A stretch of 46,992 nt of DNA from Solirubrobacterales bacterium (GTDB lineage: Bacteria > Actinomycetota > Thermoleophilia > Solirubrobacterales > Solirubrobacteraceae): assembly GCA_019240115.1 (NCBI GenBank), contig JAFAYV010000064.1, forward strand, positions 1 through 46,992. Direction: 5' to 3'. The translations under genes were made by a program, and so were the position numbers. Below are positions 14,530 through 21,849 of this stretch, piece by piece (position 1 is the first letter of the stretch; every line of letters begins with the position of its first letter). A model generated the notes under the pieces. It made no database searches. It worked only from the letters and a program-made list of their open reading frames with translations, and was not told the DNA's origin.

Positions 14530-15266
14530 GCGCGCCGCGGCGCCCGCAGCGCCCCGCGTTCTACGCGTTGGCCCCGGGCGGCTGGCGCGATCTCGTCACG
14601 CTGCTGCACCCGCCGTATACGGCCTGGCATCTCAGCTACGTCGCGCTCGGGGCGGCGGCGGCGCCGCATCTGCACGGCGTTCGTCTCGGCGCCGCCGTGG
14701 CGGCCTTCGGCCTCGCAGTCGGGATCGCCGCGCACGCGCTCGACGAGCTGCGCGGCCATCCGCTGCAGACCCGGCTGCGCGACCGGACGCTGGTCGGACT
14801 GGCCTCGGTGGGCCTGGGCGGCGCGATCGCGATCGGCGCGCTCGGCGCGGCGACCGTCTCGCTCCTGCTCACCCCGCTCGTCGTCCTCGGGGCGTGGCTG
14901 GCGCTCGCATACAACCTCGAGCTCGTCGGCGGGCGGTTTCACACCGACGCCTGGTTCGCGCTCGGCTGGGGCGCGTTCCCGGCCTTCACCGGCTTCTTCG
15001 TCAACGCGTTGACGATCACGCCGGCGGGCCTGCTCGTGACCGCCGGCTGCTGCCTGCTCAGCGTCGCCCAGCGGCGGCTCAGCACGCCCGTCCGCGAGCT
15101 GCGCCGGCGCACCGCCTCGGTCCACGGCGAGCTGACGCTCCACGACGGCGAGGCCCGCGAGCTGACCGCGGCTCGGCTCGCCGAGCCGCTCGAGGGCGCG
15201 CTGCGGGCGATCTGGCCGGCGCTCGTGCTGCTCGCCGTGGGCGCGGTCGCGGTCCGGCTCGGGTAG
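14526..15266 (+). CDS. UbiA-like polytopic membrane protein
   Basis: A 246-residue integral membrane protein with about seven hydrophobic segments. It is not a canonical UbiA, yet its layout is similar: an early segment TAWHLSYVALGAA, then AHALDELRGHPLQTRLRD where UbiA proteins carry the first Asp-rich NDxxDxxxD motif, and later AYNLELVGGRFHTDAWFALGWGAFPAFTGFF where UbiA has YT..LKR..... GxxxGxxPLxG. Only some acidic residues of the first motif are conserved. Coupling to the MenG-like gene (GTGA at 14526-14529) suggests quinone or isoprenoid metabolism. It could equally be an unrelated membrane protein. Its stop lies in a 20-22-bp tandem array. Confidence 0.55.
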   Translation: MSAPRRPQRPAFYALAPGGWRDLVTLLHPPYTAWHLSYVALGAAAAPHLHGVRLGAAVAAFGLAVGIAAHALDELRGHPLQTRLRDRTLVGLASVGLGGAIAIGALGAATVSLLLTPLVVLGAWLALAYNLELVGGRFHTDAWFALGWGAFPAFTGFFVNALTITPAGLLVTAGCCLLSVAQRRLSTPVRELRRRTASVHGELTLHDGEARELTAARLAEPLEGALRAIWPALVLLAVGAVAVRLG

Positions 15267-15335
15267 CGCCGGTCCGGCTCGGGTAGCGCCCGGTCCGGCT
15301 CGAGTGAGCGCCCCGTCCGGCTCGAGTGAGCGCCG
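15251..15335. repeat. 20-22-bp tandem repeat, four copies, spanning the UbiA-like stop codon
   Basis: Units GGTCCGGCTCGGGTAGCGCC start at 15251 and 15271, followed by two variants at 15292 and 15314 in which GGGTAG became GAGTGAG. The first TAG is the gene's real stop (15264-15266), and each later unit contains TAG or TGA in other frames. The array fills the gap to the convergent cysN. Confidence 0.9.
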
Positions 15336-15336
15336 G

Positions 15337-15350
15337 GTCCGCCGGCGGAC
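15337..15350. terminator. 14-bp perfect palindrome between convergent genes
   Basis: GTCCGCCGGCGGAC is its own reverse complement and ends 2 bp before the cysN stop codon. Together with the tandem array it could stop transcription from both sides; there is no T tract. Confidence 0.4.
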
Positions 15351-15352
15351 GG

Positions 15353-16687
15353 CTAGCCGGCGGTCAGCACCATGCCGGCGGCGACGGTGTCGTTGGTCGC
15401 CTCGTCGATGAGGATGAAGCTGCCGGTGGTGCGGTTGCGGCTGTAGGCGTCGACCATGAGCGGCGCCGAGCAGCGCAGCGTGACGCGACCGATCTCGTTC
15501 AGCCCCAGCTGCGGCGCCGCGAGGTGCTCGAGCGTGTTGATGTCGACGCGATACTCGATCTCCTCGACGACCGCGCGCGCCGAGCGGGTGGTGTGCTTGA
15601 TCGCGTACCGGCCGCGCGGTTGCAGCGGCGTCTCGGACATCCAGCAGAGCATCGCCTCGAGCTCGCGGGCCGCCGTCGGCTGGTCCTCGGCCTCGACGAT
15701 CATGTCCCCGCGCGAGACGTCGACCTGGTCAGCGAGCCGGACCGCCACCGACATCGTCGGGAAGGCTGCGGGCACCTCACCCTCGTGGGTGTCGATTCCG
15801 GCGATCGTCGAGCGCCGGCCGCCGGGGAGCACCAGCACCTCGGCGCCCGGACGCAGGATCCCGCCCGCCACCTGCCCCGCATAGCCGCGGTAATCGTGGT
15901 GCTCGGAGGAATACGGCCGGATGCACCACTGGATCGGGAAGCGGAGGTCGGAGAGGTTGCGGTCGGGGGCGATGACGACGTGCTCGAGGTGGTAGAGCAG
16001 GGTCGAGGCTCCGTACCACTGCATCCGATCCGAGGGCTCGACGACGTTGTCGCCCCGCAGCGCCGAGATCGGGACGAAGGTGATGTCCGGGATCTGCAGC
16101 CGCGAGGCCCAGTCGGTCATCTCCTCGAGGATGTCGTAGAAGACGCTCTCGTCGTATTTGACGAGGTCCATCTTGTTGACGGCGACGACGAGGTGGGGGA
16201 TGCGCAGCAGCGAGGCGAGGTAGGCGTGCCGGCGCGTCTGCTCCGAGACGCCCTTGCGCGCGTCGATCAGGACGATCGAGACATCGGCGGTCGAGGCCCC
16301 GGTGACCATGTTGCGCGTGTACTGCTCGTGGCCGGGGGTGTCGGCGATGATGAACTTGCGCAGCGGGGTCTGGAAGTAGCGGTAGGCGACGTCGATCGTG
16401 ATCCCCTGCTCACGCTCGGCGCGCAGCCCGTCGGTCAGCAGCGCGAGGTTGACGTAGCCGTCCCCCCGGCGCTCCGAGGTCTGCACGACGTGGTCGAGCT
16501 GGTCGGCGAGGATCGCCTTGGAGTCGTAGAGCAGGCGCCCGATCAGCGTCGACTTGCCGTCGTCAACCGAGCCGGCGGTGGCGATCCGCAGCAGCTCGGT
16601 GCGTCGCCGGGGCATTGCGTACGGCTCCCGCCCGCCCCGCCCCTCCCGCGCGGCTTCGGAGGCGCCGTTCTGAGTGACCGCCGCCAT
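15353..16687 (-). CDS. cysN: Sulfate adenylyltransferase subunit 1 (GTPase)
   Basis: A 444-residue translation-factor-type GTPase that drives ATP sulfurylase. G1 is ATAGSVDDGKSTLIGRLLYD, G2 includes EREQGITIDVAYRYF, G3 is DTPGHEQYTRNM, G4 is VNKMDL and G5 follows in ISALRGDN. The C-terminus is the usual pair of beta-barrel domains and ends shortly after SFILIDEATNDTVAAG, so no APS kinase (CysC) domain is fused, unlike NodQ. The ATG at 16687 overlaps the TAA stop of cysD. With CysD it makes APS from sulfate and ATP. Confidence 0.97.
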   Translation of the reverse strand: MAAVTQNGASEAAREGRGGREPYAMPRRRTELLRIATAGSVDDGKSTLIGRLLYDSKAILADQLDHVVQTSERRGDGYVNLALLTDGLRAEREQGITIDVAYRYFQTPLRKFIIADTPGHEQYTRNMVTGASTADVSIVLIDARKGVSEQTRRHAYLASLLRIPHLVVAVNKMDLVKYDESVFYDILEEMTDWASRLQIPDITFVPISALRGDNVVEPSDRMQWYGASTLLYHLEHVVIAPDRNLSDLRFPIQWCIRPYSSEHHDYRGYAGQVAGGILRPGAEVLVLPGGRRSTIAGIDTHEGEVPAAFPTMSVAVRLADQVDVSRGDMIVEAEDQPTAARELEAMLCWMSETPLQPRGRYAIKHTTRSARAVVEEIEYRVDINTLEHLAAPQLGLNEIGRVTLRCSAPLMVDAYSRNRTTGSFILIDEATNDTVAAGMVLTAG

Positions 16688-17601
16688 TAGAAGTAGCCCT
16701 CCCGCTTGCGATCCTCCATCGCCGCCTCGGTGACGCGATCGTCGGCGCGGGTCTCGCCGCGCTCGGTGATCCGGGTGGCGGCGATCTCGGCGACGACCTC
16801 CTGCAGCGTCGCCGCCGTCGAGCGCACCGCGCCGGTGCAGGTCATGTCGCCGACGGTGCGATAGCGCACCGACTCGGCGAACGGCTCCTCCCCGTCGATC
16901 AGCTGCACGAACTCGTTGTGGGCGTAGAGCATCCCGTCGCGGGCGAACACCTGGCGCTCGTGGGAGAAGTAGATCGACGGGATCTCGAGCCGCTGCTCGG
17001 CGATGTACTGCCACACGTCGAGCTCGGTCCAGTTGGAGATCGGGAACACGCGCACGTGCTCGCCGCGGCGGATGCGCCCGTTGTAGAGCGCCCACAGCTC
17101 GGGCCGCTGGGCCTTGGGGTCCCACTGCCCGAAGTCGTCGCGGAAGGAGAACACCCGCTCCTTGGCCCGGGCACGCTCCTCGTCGCGGCGGGCGCCGCCG
17201 AACGCCGCATCGAAGCCGTGCTCCTCGATCGCGTCGAGTAGCGTCGTCGTCTGCAGGCGGTTGCGCGAGGCGCGCGGGCCGATCTCCTCGGTCACCCGCC
17301 CCGAGTCGATCGAGTCCTGGACGCTGGCGATGATGAGGCGCTCGCCGAGCGCGTCCGTGATCCGGTCGCGGAACGCGACGACCTCGGAGAAGTTGTGCCC
17401 GGTGTCGACGTGCATGATCGGGAACGGGAACCGCCCGGGACGAAACGCCTTCTCCGCGAGGCGGAGCAGCACGATCGAGTCCTTGCCCCCGCTGAACAGG
17501 AGCACGGGGCGCTCGAACTCGGCGGCGACCTCGCGGAAGATGTGGATCGACTCCGCCTCGAGCGCCTGCAGGTGGGAGAGCTCGTAGCGGACGGCGGTCA
17601 C
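16687..17601 (-). CDS. cysD: Sulfate adenylyltransferase subunit 2
   Basis: A 304-residue ATP sulfurylase catalytic subunit of the PP-loop family. LLFSGGKDSIVLLRLAEKAF is the PP motif; FPIMHVDTGHNFSEVVAFRD and GGARRDEERARAKERVFSFRD are conserved active-site regions; the C-terminal RKREGYF is typical. Start GTG 17601 overlaps the stop of cysH as GTGA, and the stop overlaps cysN, so the three genes are translationally coupled. Acts in the cytoplasm with CysN as a heterodimer. Confidence 0.97.
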   Translation of the reverse strand: MTAVRYELSHLQALEAESIHIFREVAAEFERPVLLFSGGKDSIVLLRLAEKAFRPGRFPFPIMHVDTGHNFSEVVAFRDRITDALGERLIIASVQDSIDSGRVTEEIGPRASRNRLQTTTLLDAIEEHGFDAAFGGARRDEERARAKERVFSFRDDFGQWDPKAQRPELWALYNGRIRRGEHVRVFPISNWTELDVWQYIAEQRLEIPSIYFSHERQVFARDGMLYAHNEFVQLIDGEEPFAESVRYRTVGDMTCTGAVRSTAATLQEVVAEIAATRITERGETRADDRVTEAAMEDRKREGYF

Positions 17602-18230
17602 AGATGGATCCCGCACTCGGTCTTGTCCTGGCCGGTCCAGCGACCCTCGCGGCCGGTGCCCGGGAGCGTGCACGGCGCGCAGCCGATCGACGCGTACCCG
17701 GCGTCGTGGAGCGGGTTGTACGGCAGCTCGTGCTCGAAGATGTAGCGCCAGACGTCCTTGTCGGACCAGTCGGCGAGCGGGTTGAGCTTGACGATGCCGC
17801 GTCGCGCATCGAGCTCGACCTTCGCGCTGCCCGAGCGGATCGCCGACTGCTCGCGGCGGATGCCGGTCGTCCACGCGTCGACATCGCCGAGCGCCTGCGC
17901 CAGCGCGTGCACCTTGGCCTCGCCGCAGCAGCGGTCGGCCGTCCACGGCCGGTCGGAGCTGCTCGCGTCGTAGACGTCGATCGGCAGCCCGAACCGCTCC
18001 TCGAAGCGCTTCCACGTCGCGAGCGTCTCGACGAACAGCACGCCGGTGTCGATGACGAACGCGCGCGCACCCGGCTCGAGCTCGGAGAGCATGTGGAAGA
18101 GGACCGACTCCTCCTTCTGAAACGAGCAGGCCATGGTCAGCCGCGGGTGGAAGCGCTGCAGCCCGTAGGCCAGGACCTCCTGGGCCGATCTGCACTCCAG
18201 ATCCGGAAGCGTGGTACTCAGACCGCGCAC
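17598..18230 (-). CDS. cysH: APS reductase (assimilatory, Fe-S type CysH)
   Basis: About 210 residues. ACSFQKEESVLFHML is the PP-loop-like nucleotide site, and the C-terminal ECGIHL contains the catalytic cysteine. A Cys-Cys pair (DRCCGEAKV) and a CxxC (IGCAPCTLPG) together are the 4Fe-4S ligand pattern of adenylylsulfate reductases; PAPS-specific enzymes lack them. It therefore should reduce APS to sulfite with thioredoxin. The start is uncertain: GTG 18230 overlaps the end of sir by 13 bp, while CTG 18221 has AGGGGAG at a better distance. No ATG is available. Confidence 0.93.
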   Translation of the reverse strand: MRGLSTTLPDLECRSAQEVLAYGLQRFHPRLTMACSFQKEESVLFHMLSELEPGARAFVIDTGVLFVETLATWKRFEERFGLPIDVYDASSSDRPWTADRCCGEAKVHALAQALGDVDAWTTGIRREQSAIRSGSAKVELDARRGIVKLNPLADWSDKDVWRYIFEHELPYNPLHDAGYASIGCAPCTLPGTGREGRWTGQDKTECGIHL

Positions 18231-20032
18231 TCCCCTTCGCCGCGCTGGACCTCGAAGGGCGTGTCGCGGTTGAAGTCGATGAACTGGTTCATGTTCTGCA
18301 GGGTGAATTCGATCGGCAGCGTCAGATCCCTCACGCGCTCCTCGAACGCCGGCGCGCCGACCCGGTCGACGAAGGCGCGGAACGCCTCGCCCTCGGACCG
18401 CTCGGATTCGTAGAAGCGTAGCCAACGCTGCACCGCCTCCGGGACCCGCTTGGCGGGCAGCCGGGTCTTCAACCGCTGCCCGTAGCGGACGTCGCCGCCC
18501 TCGTAGGCGCCGCCGACGTGGGGGATGTAGGCCGGGATCGTGCGCTCGCCGACCTTGATCGAGGCGCCGTAGAAGCCGATGTCGGCGATGTGATGCTGGC
18601 CGCAGCCGTTCGGGCAGCCGCTCATCTTGACGTGGGTGCGGCGCGTCAGCGGGTCGGTGATATCCATCTCCACGAGCCGCTCGGAGACGGCCTGATTGAG
18701 CCCCATCGAGCTCGTGATCCCGAGCTTGCACGAGTCGGTGCCGGGGCAGCTGACGACGTCGGTGACCTCGTCGGCGCCGGCGTCGCCGAGGCCGAGGGCC
18801 GCCAGCGCGCGCCACACCTCGTAGACCGACTCGTCGCGCACCCAGCGCAGCACGAGGTTCTGGTGCACGGTCGTGCGCGCCGCGCCGCCGCAGTAGCGGC
18901 GCATGATCTCGCCGAGCCCGCGCAGCTGCTCGGGCGTCAGGTCGCCGCGGGGGATCATGACCTCGACCGTCGAGAAGCCGGCCTGGCGCTGGCTGGCGAC
19001 GTTGGACTCGCCGAAGCGGTCAAACGCGCGGCGGTCGCCGTTGGGCGAGTCGTACGCGGCGCCGCGGCCCGGCGCATCGGCCTCCTCGTCGTGGTGATAG
19101 AGGATCTCGTCCACGGAGAAGTCGCGCTCGGCCACCCAGTCGCCCTCGAGCTCCTCCTCGACCAGCTCGCGGAAGGCGTCGATGCCGATCTTGTCGACGA
19201 GGACCTTGATCCGCGCGCGGGCGCGGTTGACGCGCAGGAAGTCCTGGCGGTCGAAGATCCGCACGACCGCCTCGGTGACCTTCAGGTAGTCGCCGTTGTC
19301 GAGCTCGACGAATTCAAACAGCGCCAGCGCCACCCGGGGCATGATCGAGGTGCCGCCGCCGACCCGGACCTCGACGCCGCGCACGCCGTCGCGCACCCGC
19401 GGCAGGAACGCGATGTCGTGGATGCCGGTGATCGCGTTGTCGGCGTCGGTGGCCGCGAACGCGGTCTTGAACTTGCGGGGCATCGACTGGGTCGTCGGAT
19501 GGCGCACGAAGTAGCGCACGTACGCGCCCGCGTACGGGGTGATGTCGAACGGCTCGTCGGGGAGCGTCCCCGCGCGCGGGTCGCCGGTGACGTTGCGCAT
19601 GGTGTTGCCGCAGCCCTCGCGCGACGACAGCCCGGCGTCGCCGAGCTCGCGGATGAGCTGCGCGGCGTCGGGCAGCGGGACGTGGTGCATCTGGATGTTC
19701 TGCCGCGTGGTGATGTGACCCTTGCGCAGCGGGACGTGGCGCTCGATGCCCCCGGCGAACGCGTCGAGCTGGTCGGGGGTGACGCCGCCCAGCGGCAGCT
19801 TGACCCGGACCATCTGCACGTCGGGCTGGCGCTGGCCGTAGACGCCCTGCTTGAGGCGGAACTTGATGAACTCGTCGGCCTCGAGCTGGCCCGCGAGGTA
19901 CCGCGTCGACTCGGTGTCGAAGTCGTCGAACTCCCGCTCGAGGATCGGGATCACGTGGCCGGGGACGTTCTCGACGACCTCGGGGTTCTCGAGCGAACCG
20001 GCCTTCTGCTGGTGAATCGAAGCGGGCTCCAT
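18218..20032 (-). CDS. sir: Ferredoxin-type sulfite reductase (siroheme, 4Fe-4S)
   Basis: A 604-residue nitrite/sulfite reductase family protein with the two-fold repeat of ferredoxin-like half domains and siroheme domains. Cluster and siroheme ligands are CPGTDSCKLGI and, further on, MSGCPNGCGQHH; RxGHxxTRQNIQ-type sequence LRKGHITTRQNIQMHHVPL contacts the substrate and cofactor. As first gene of a sir-cysH-cysD-cysN operon it is taken as assimilatory sulfite reductase, not nitrite reductase. ATG 20032 has a clear AAAGAGGT ribosome site upstream. The promoter region 20033-20150 is unusually AT-rich. Confidence 0.93.
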   Translation of the reverse strand: MEPASIHQQKAGSLENPEVVENVPGHVIPILEREFDDFDTESTRYLAGQLEADEFIKFRLKQGVYGQRQPDVQMVRVKLPLGGVTPDQLDAFAGGIERHVPLRKGHITTRQNIQMHHVPLPDAAQLIRELGDAGLSSREGCGNTMRNVTGDPRAGTLPDEPFDITPYAGAYVRYFVRHPTTQSMPRKFKTAFAATDADNAITGIHDIAFLPRVRDGVRGVEVRVGGGTSIMPRVALALFEFVELDNGDYLKVTEAVVRIFDRQDFLRVNRARARIKVLVDKIGIDAFRELVEEELEGDWVAERDFSVDEILYHHDEEADAPGRGAAYDSPNGDRRAFDRFGESNVASQRQAGFSTVEVMIPRGDLTPEQLRGLGEIMRRYCGGAARTTVHQNLVLRWVRDESVYEVWRALAALGLGDAGADEVTDVVSCPGTDSCKLGITSSMGLNQAVSERLVEMDITDPLTRRTHVKMSGCPNGCGQHHIADIGFYGASIKVGERTIPAYIPHVGGAYEGGDVRYGQRLKTRLPAKRVPEAVQRWLRFYESERSEGEAFRAFVDRVGAPAFEERVRDLTLPIEFTLQNMNQFIDFNRDTPFEVQRGEGECAV

Positions 20033-20076
20033 CCGGGGACCTCTTTCGGTGGCTGACGGCTCGTGCGTCCACCATC

Positions 20077-20105
20077 AAACTACCAAAACGCAGTCGGGAT
20101 AAGCC
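20077..20105 (-). promoter_or_regulatory. AT-rich promoter/operator candidate of the sulfate-assimilation operon
   Basis: Read on the minus strand, this segment starts GGCTTATCCCGACTGCG and ends with TAGTTT, a possible -10 about 38 nt before a leadered, Shine-Dalgarno-bearing mRNA. TATCCCGACT resembles half of the Rrf2/IscR-type pattern (ATnCCGACT...AGTCGGnAT); the second half is only weakly present. Resemblance is from memory of the family, not from a motif search. Confidence 0.35.
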
Positions 20106-20150
20106 TATTTTCGCGCCGCGACCTCCCGTTGACGGAGGCGCTCGCCCGCG

Positions 20151-20363
20151 TCAGCGCCAGGGCTCGACGGGCGCGGGCTGGCGCGTGACGCCCTCGTGCA
20201 GCGCCGCCCGCTGCCACGGACTCGGTGCCCACCCGGCCGCCGGCGGCGGCGCGGGCACCGGAGCGGTGTCGCGCATGAAACGCTCGAGCGCCGCGACGAC
20301 CGCCGCCGCCTCCTCGGGCGAGGCGTCGGGGGCGGTGATCGACAGCTTCGGGCGCCGGTTCAT
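20151..20363 (-). CDS. Small acyl-CoA carboxylase epsilon-like subunit
   Basis: A 70-residue protein with the layout of actinobacterial acyl-CoA carboxylase epsilon subunits: a short N-terminal strand (KLSITAPDASPEEAAAVVAALER), a proline/alanine-rich linker and a C-terminal segment with PSPWQRAAL. These peptides bind the beta carboxyltransferase and modulate it. The beta gene (21854-23425) is 1.5 kb away on the same strand, separated by a gene on the other strand. ATG 20363 is 10 nt after TACCCT, which overlaps the divergent promoter of the next gene. The family call rests on pattern and context because the protein is so short. Confidence 0.7.
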   Translation of the reverse strand: MNRRPKLSITAPDASPEEAAAVVAALERFMRDTAPVPAPPPAAGWAPSPWQRAALHEGVTRQPAPVEPWR

Positions 20364-20373
20364 GCGTGCGCCG

Positions 20374-20379
20374 AGGGTA
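20374..20379 (-). promoter_or_regulatory. -10 box TACCCT for the epsilon-like gene
   Basis: Minus-strand TACCCT is separated by 10 nt from ATG 20363. Its TA pair (20378-20379) is shared with the opposite -10 box TATCGT. Confidence 0.45.
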
Positions 20380-20383
20380 TCGT
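20378..20383 (+). promoter_or_regulatory. -10 box TATCGT driving a leaderless micro-ORF
   Basis: TATCGT at 20378-20383 is followed by 8 nt and a GTG at 20392 that opens a nine-codon ORF. Confidence 0.45.
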
Positions 20384-20391
20384 CCGCGGCC

Positions 20392-20421
20392 GTGATCGAG
20401 TCTCCCCTTCCCGCCGCATGA
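20392..20421 (+). CDS. Putative leaderless leader peptide VIESPLPAA, coupled to the next gene
   Basis: GTG 20392 begins nine codons (VIESPLPAA, initiator Val read as Met) and stops at TGA 20419-20421. The stop overlaps ATG 20418 of the following gene as ATGA. The GTG is 8 nt after TATCGT, the same geometry as leaderless genes in this window. A leaderless mRNA would let ribosomes load here and re-initiate on the main gene, which has no Shine-Dalgarno of its own. Translation of the peptide is a prediction. Confidence 0.4.
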   Translation: MIESPLPAA

Positions 20422-21362
20422 CCCCGCTGCCCGTCCTCGGGCACTCGGCCGTGCTGGCCGCGGTCTCGCCCGCCGAGGCGATCGACCGGGTCGCCGACGC
20501 GTTTCGCCGCCACCACGCGGGCGAGTGGACGATGCCCGCCAAGGTCTATCTGCAGAGCCCGCCGTTCGGCGACTTCCGCGCCATGCCGGCGCGTGGCGGC
20601 GGCCTCGCCCTGCTCAAGTGGATCACCTCCTTCCCGTCCAACCCCGCGCGCGGGCTCCCGACCGTCCAGGGGCTCGTCTGCCTCTCCGACGCGGAGACGG
20701 GGACGCCGCTCATGCTCCTCGACGCTCGCTCGGTGACCGCGCTGCGCACCGGCGCCGTCGCCGCCGTCGCCACCCGAGCGTTCGCCCCCGCCGACGCCGA
20801 GTCGGTCGGGATCGTCGGCTGCGGTCTGCACGGAATGTGGGCCGCCCGGTGCCTGCGCGCCGCCGGCTACCGCGGCGGGATCGCCTGCGACGTGCGCGCG
20901 CGGGCCGCCACCGACGTCGCCGCCGAGCTCGAGGCGTCGGTTGGCGACCGCGCGCAGGCGCTCGCCTGCGACGTCGTCTGCTGCGTCACCCCCGGAACCG
21001 AGCCGGTCGTCGAGCACGCCGACCTGCACCCGGGGCTGCACCTCAACATGCTCGGCGCCGACGGCCCCGGCAAGGCCGAGGCGAGCGTCGACGCGGTCGC
21101 CGCCTGTCGGCTGTTCTGCGACGAGTGGGAGCAGGCCGTCCACGGCGGCGAGCTGACCGGCGCGGTGACCGCCGGCCGCGTGCAGCGCGACCAGGTCGGC
21201 GAGCTTGGGGCGGTGCTCGACGGCGCCCCCGGTCGGGTCAACCCCGAGGAGGTCACGATGTTCGACTCGACCGGCCTCGCGATCCAGGATCTTGCGGTGG
21301 CCGCGGCCGCTTACGAGGCGTGGCGGCTTGGCGCTGTGGCGGCCCAGACGGTGTCGCTGTAG
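20418..21362 (+). CDS. Ornithine cyclodeaminase / mu-crystallin family protein
   Basis: A 314-residue NAD(P)-binding protein of the OCD/mu-crystallin family, whose members include ornithine cyclodeaminase, alanine dehydrogenase and imine reductases. VGIVGCGLHGMWAARCLRA is the Rossmann nucleotide loop; MPAKVYLQSPPFGDFRAMPA and SVTALRTGAVAAVATR are the conserved substrate-domain segments; HLNMLGADGPGKAEA and FDSTGLAIQDLAVA are near the C-terminus. The substrate is not predictable. ATG 20418 overlaps the stop of a putative leader peptide; the frame is open further upstream, but that part overlaps the divergent promoter and the epsilon-like gene. Confidence 0.88.
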   Translation: MTPLPVLGHSAVLAAVSPAEAIDRVADAFRRHHAGEWTMPAKVYLQSPPFGDFRAMPARGGGLALLKWITSFPSNPARGLPTVQGLVCLSDAETGTPLMLLDARSVTALRTGAVAAVATRAFAPADAESVGIVGCGLHGMWAARCLRAAGYRGGIACDVRARAATDVAAELEASVGDRAQALACDVVCCVTPGTEPVVEHADLHPGLHLNMLGADGPGKAEASVDAVAACRLFCDEWEQAVHGGELTGAVTAGRVQRDQVGELGAVLDGAPGRVNPEEVTMFDSTGLAIQDLAVAAAAYEAWRLGAVAAQTVSL

Positions 21363-21385
21363 TGGTTGTTCGCATGCGGGCTGAG

Positions 21386-21476
21386 ACGGGCGCCCGTTCG
21401 GCGCAGCGCGTTATGTGGGGGCGCGTGGGGGCGTTGGGGCGCGAGCGAACACAAGCTGCGCCGAACGGGGCCCCGT
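21386..21476. repeat. 22-bp inverted arms, each with an internal 12-bp palindrome
   Basis: The left arm at 21386-21407 is the palindrome ACGGGCGCCCGT followed by TCGGCGCAGC. The right arm at 21455-21476 is GCTGCGCCGA followed by the palindrome ACGGGGCCCCGT. The arms are inverted copies with two mismatches in the centre of the palindrome, and 47 bp lie between them. The structure resembles a REP doublet or a tiny element with terminal inverted repeats; no target duplication was recognised. Confidence 0.85.
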
Positions 21477-21574
21477 CCAGCCCGCCGCGCATCGGGCAAC
21501 GAGACGTCTGGGGCACGGGACGTGGTGGCGACCGCCAGCCGCGTCGGCGGCCGGGCCATGGCCGCTCGTCGCCT

Positions 21575-21654
21575 GGGCGGGGGCTGGGACGCTCGCGGCC
21601 GGGGCGGGGGCTGGGACGCTCGCGGCCGGGGCGGGGGCTGGAACGCTCGCGGCC
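21575..21654. repeat. 27-bp tandem repeat, about three copies
   Basis: CTGGGACGCTCGCGGCC recurs at 21584 and 21611 and, with one change, at 21638, each preceded by GGGCGGGGG. The period is exactly 27 bp. Confidence 0.9.
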
Positions 21655-21785
21655 GCGAGCTGCGGCGGGTCGGGGCTCAGAGCCGGTGGGGGCGCGGGGC
21701 GGCTCGGTGCTCGCCGGCACCGCCCCCCTTGAGTCGCTTGCGCCCCCGACCCCGCCGCGCGCCCGGAGTCGTTGGGGGCGGTGCT

Positions 21786-21849
21786 GGCGACGCATCGGGC
21801 CGCCCCGCGCCCGGGACGGCGACGCATGGGGCCGTCCCGTGGGGCCAGG
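21786..21849. repeat. 32-bp direct repeat, two copies, next to the carboxylase beta stop
   Basis: GGCGACGCATCGGGCCGCCC at 21786 recurs at 21818 with a few substitutions. The second copy ends a few bases from the stop codon of the carboxylase beta gene (21854-21856). Confidence 0.8.
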
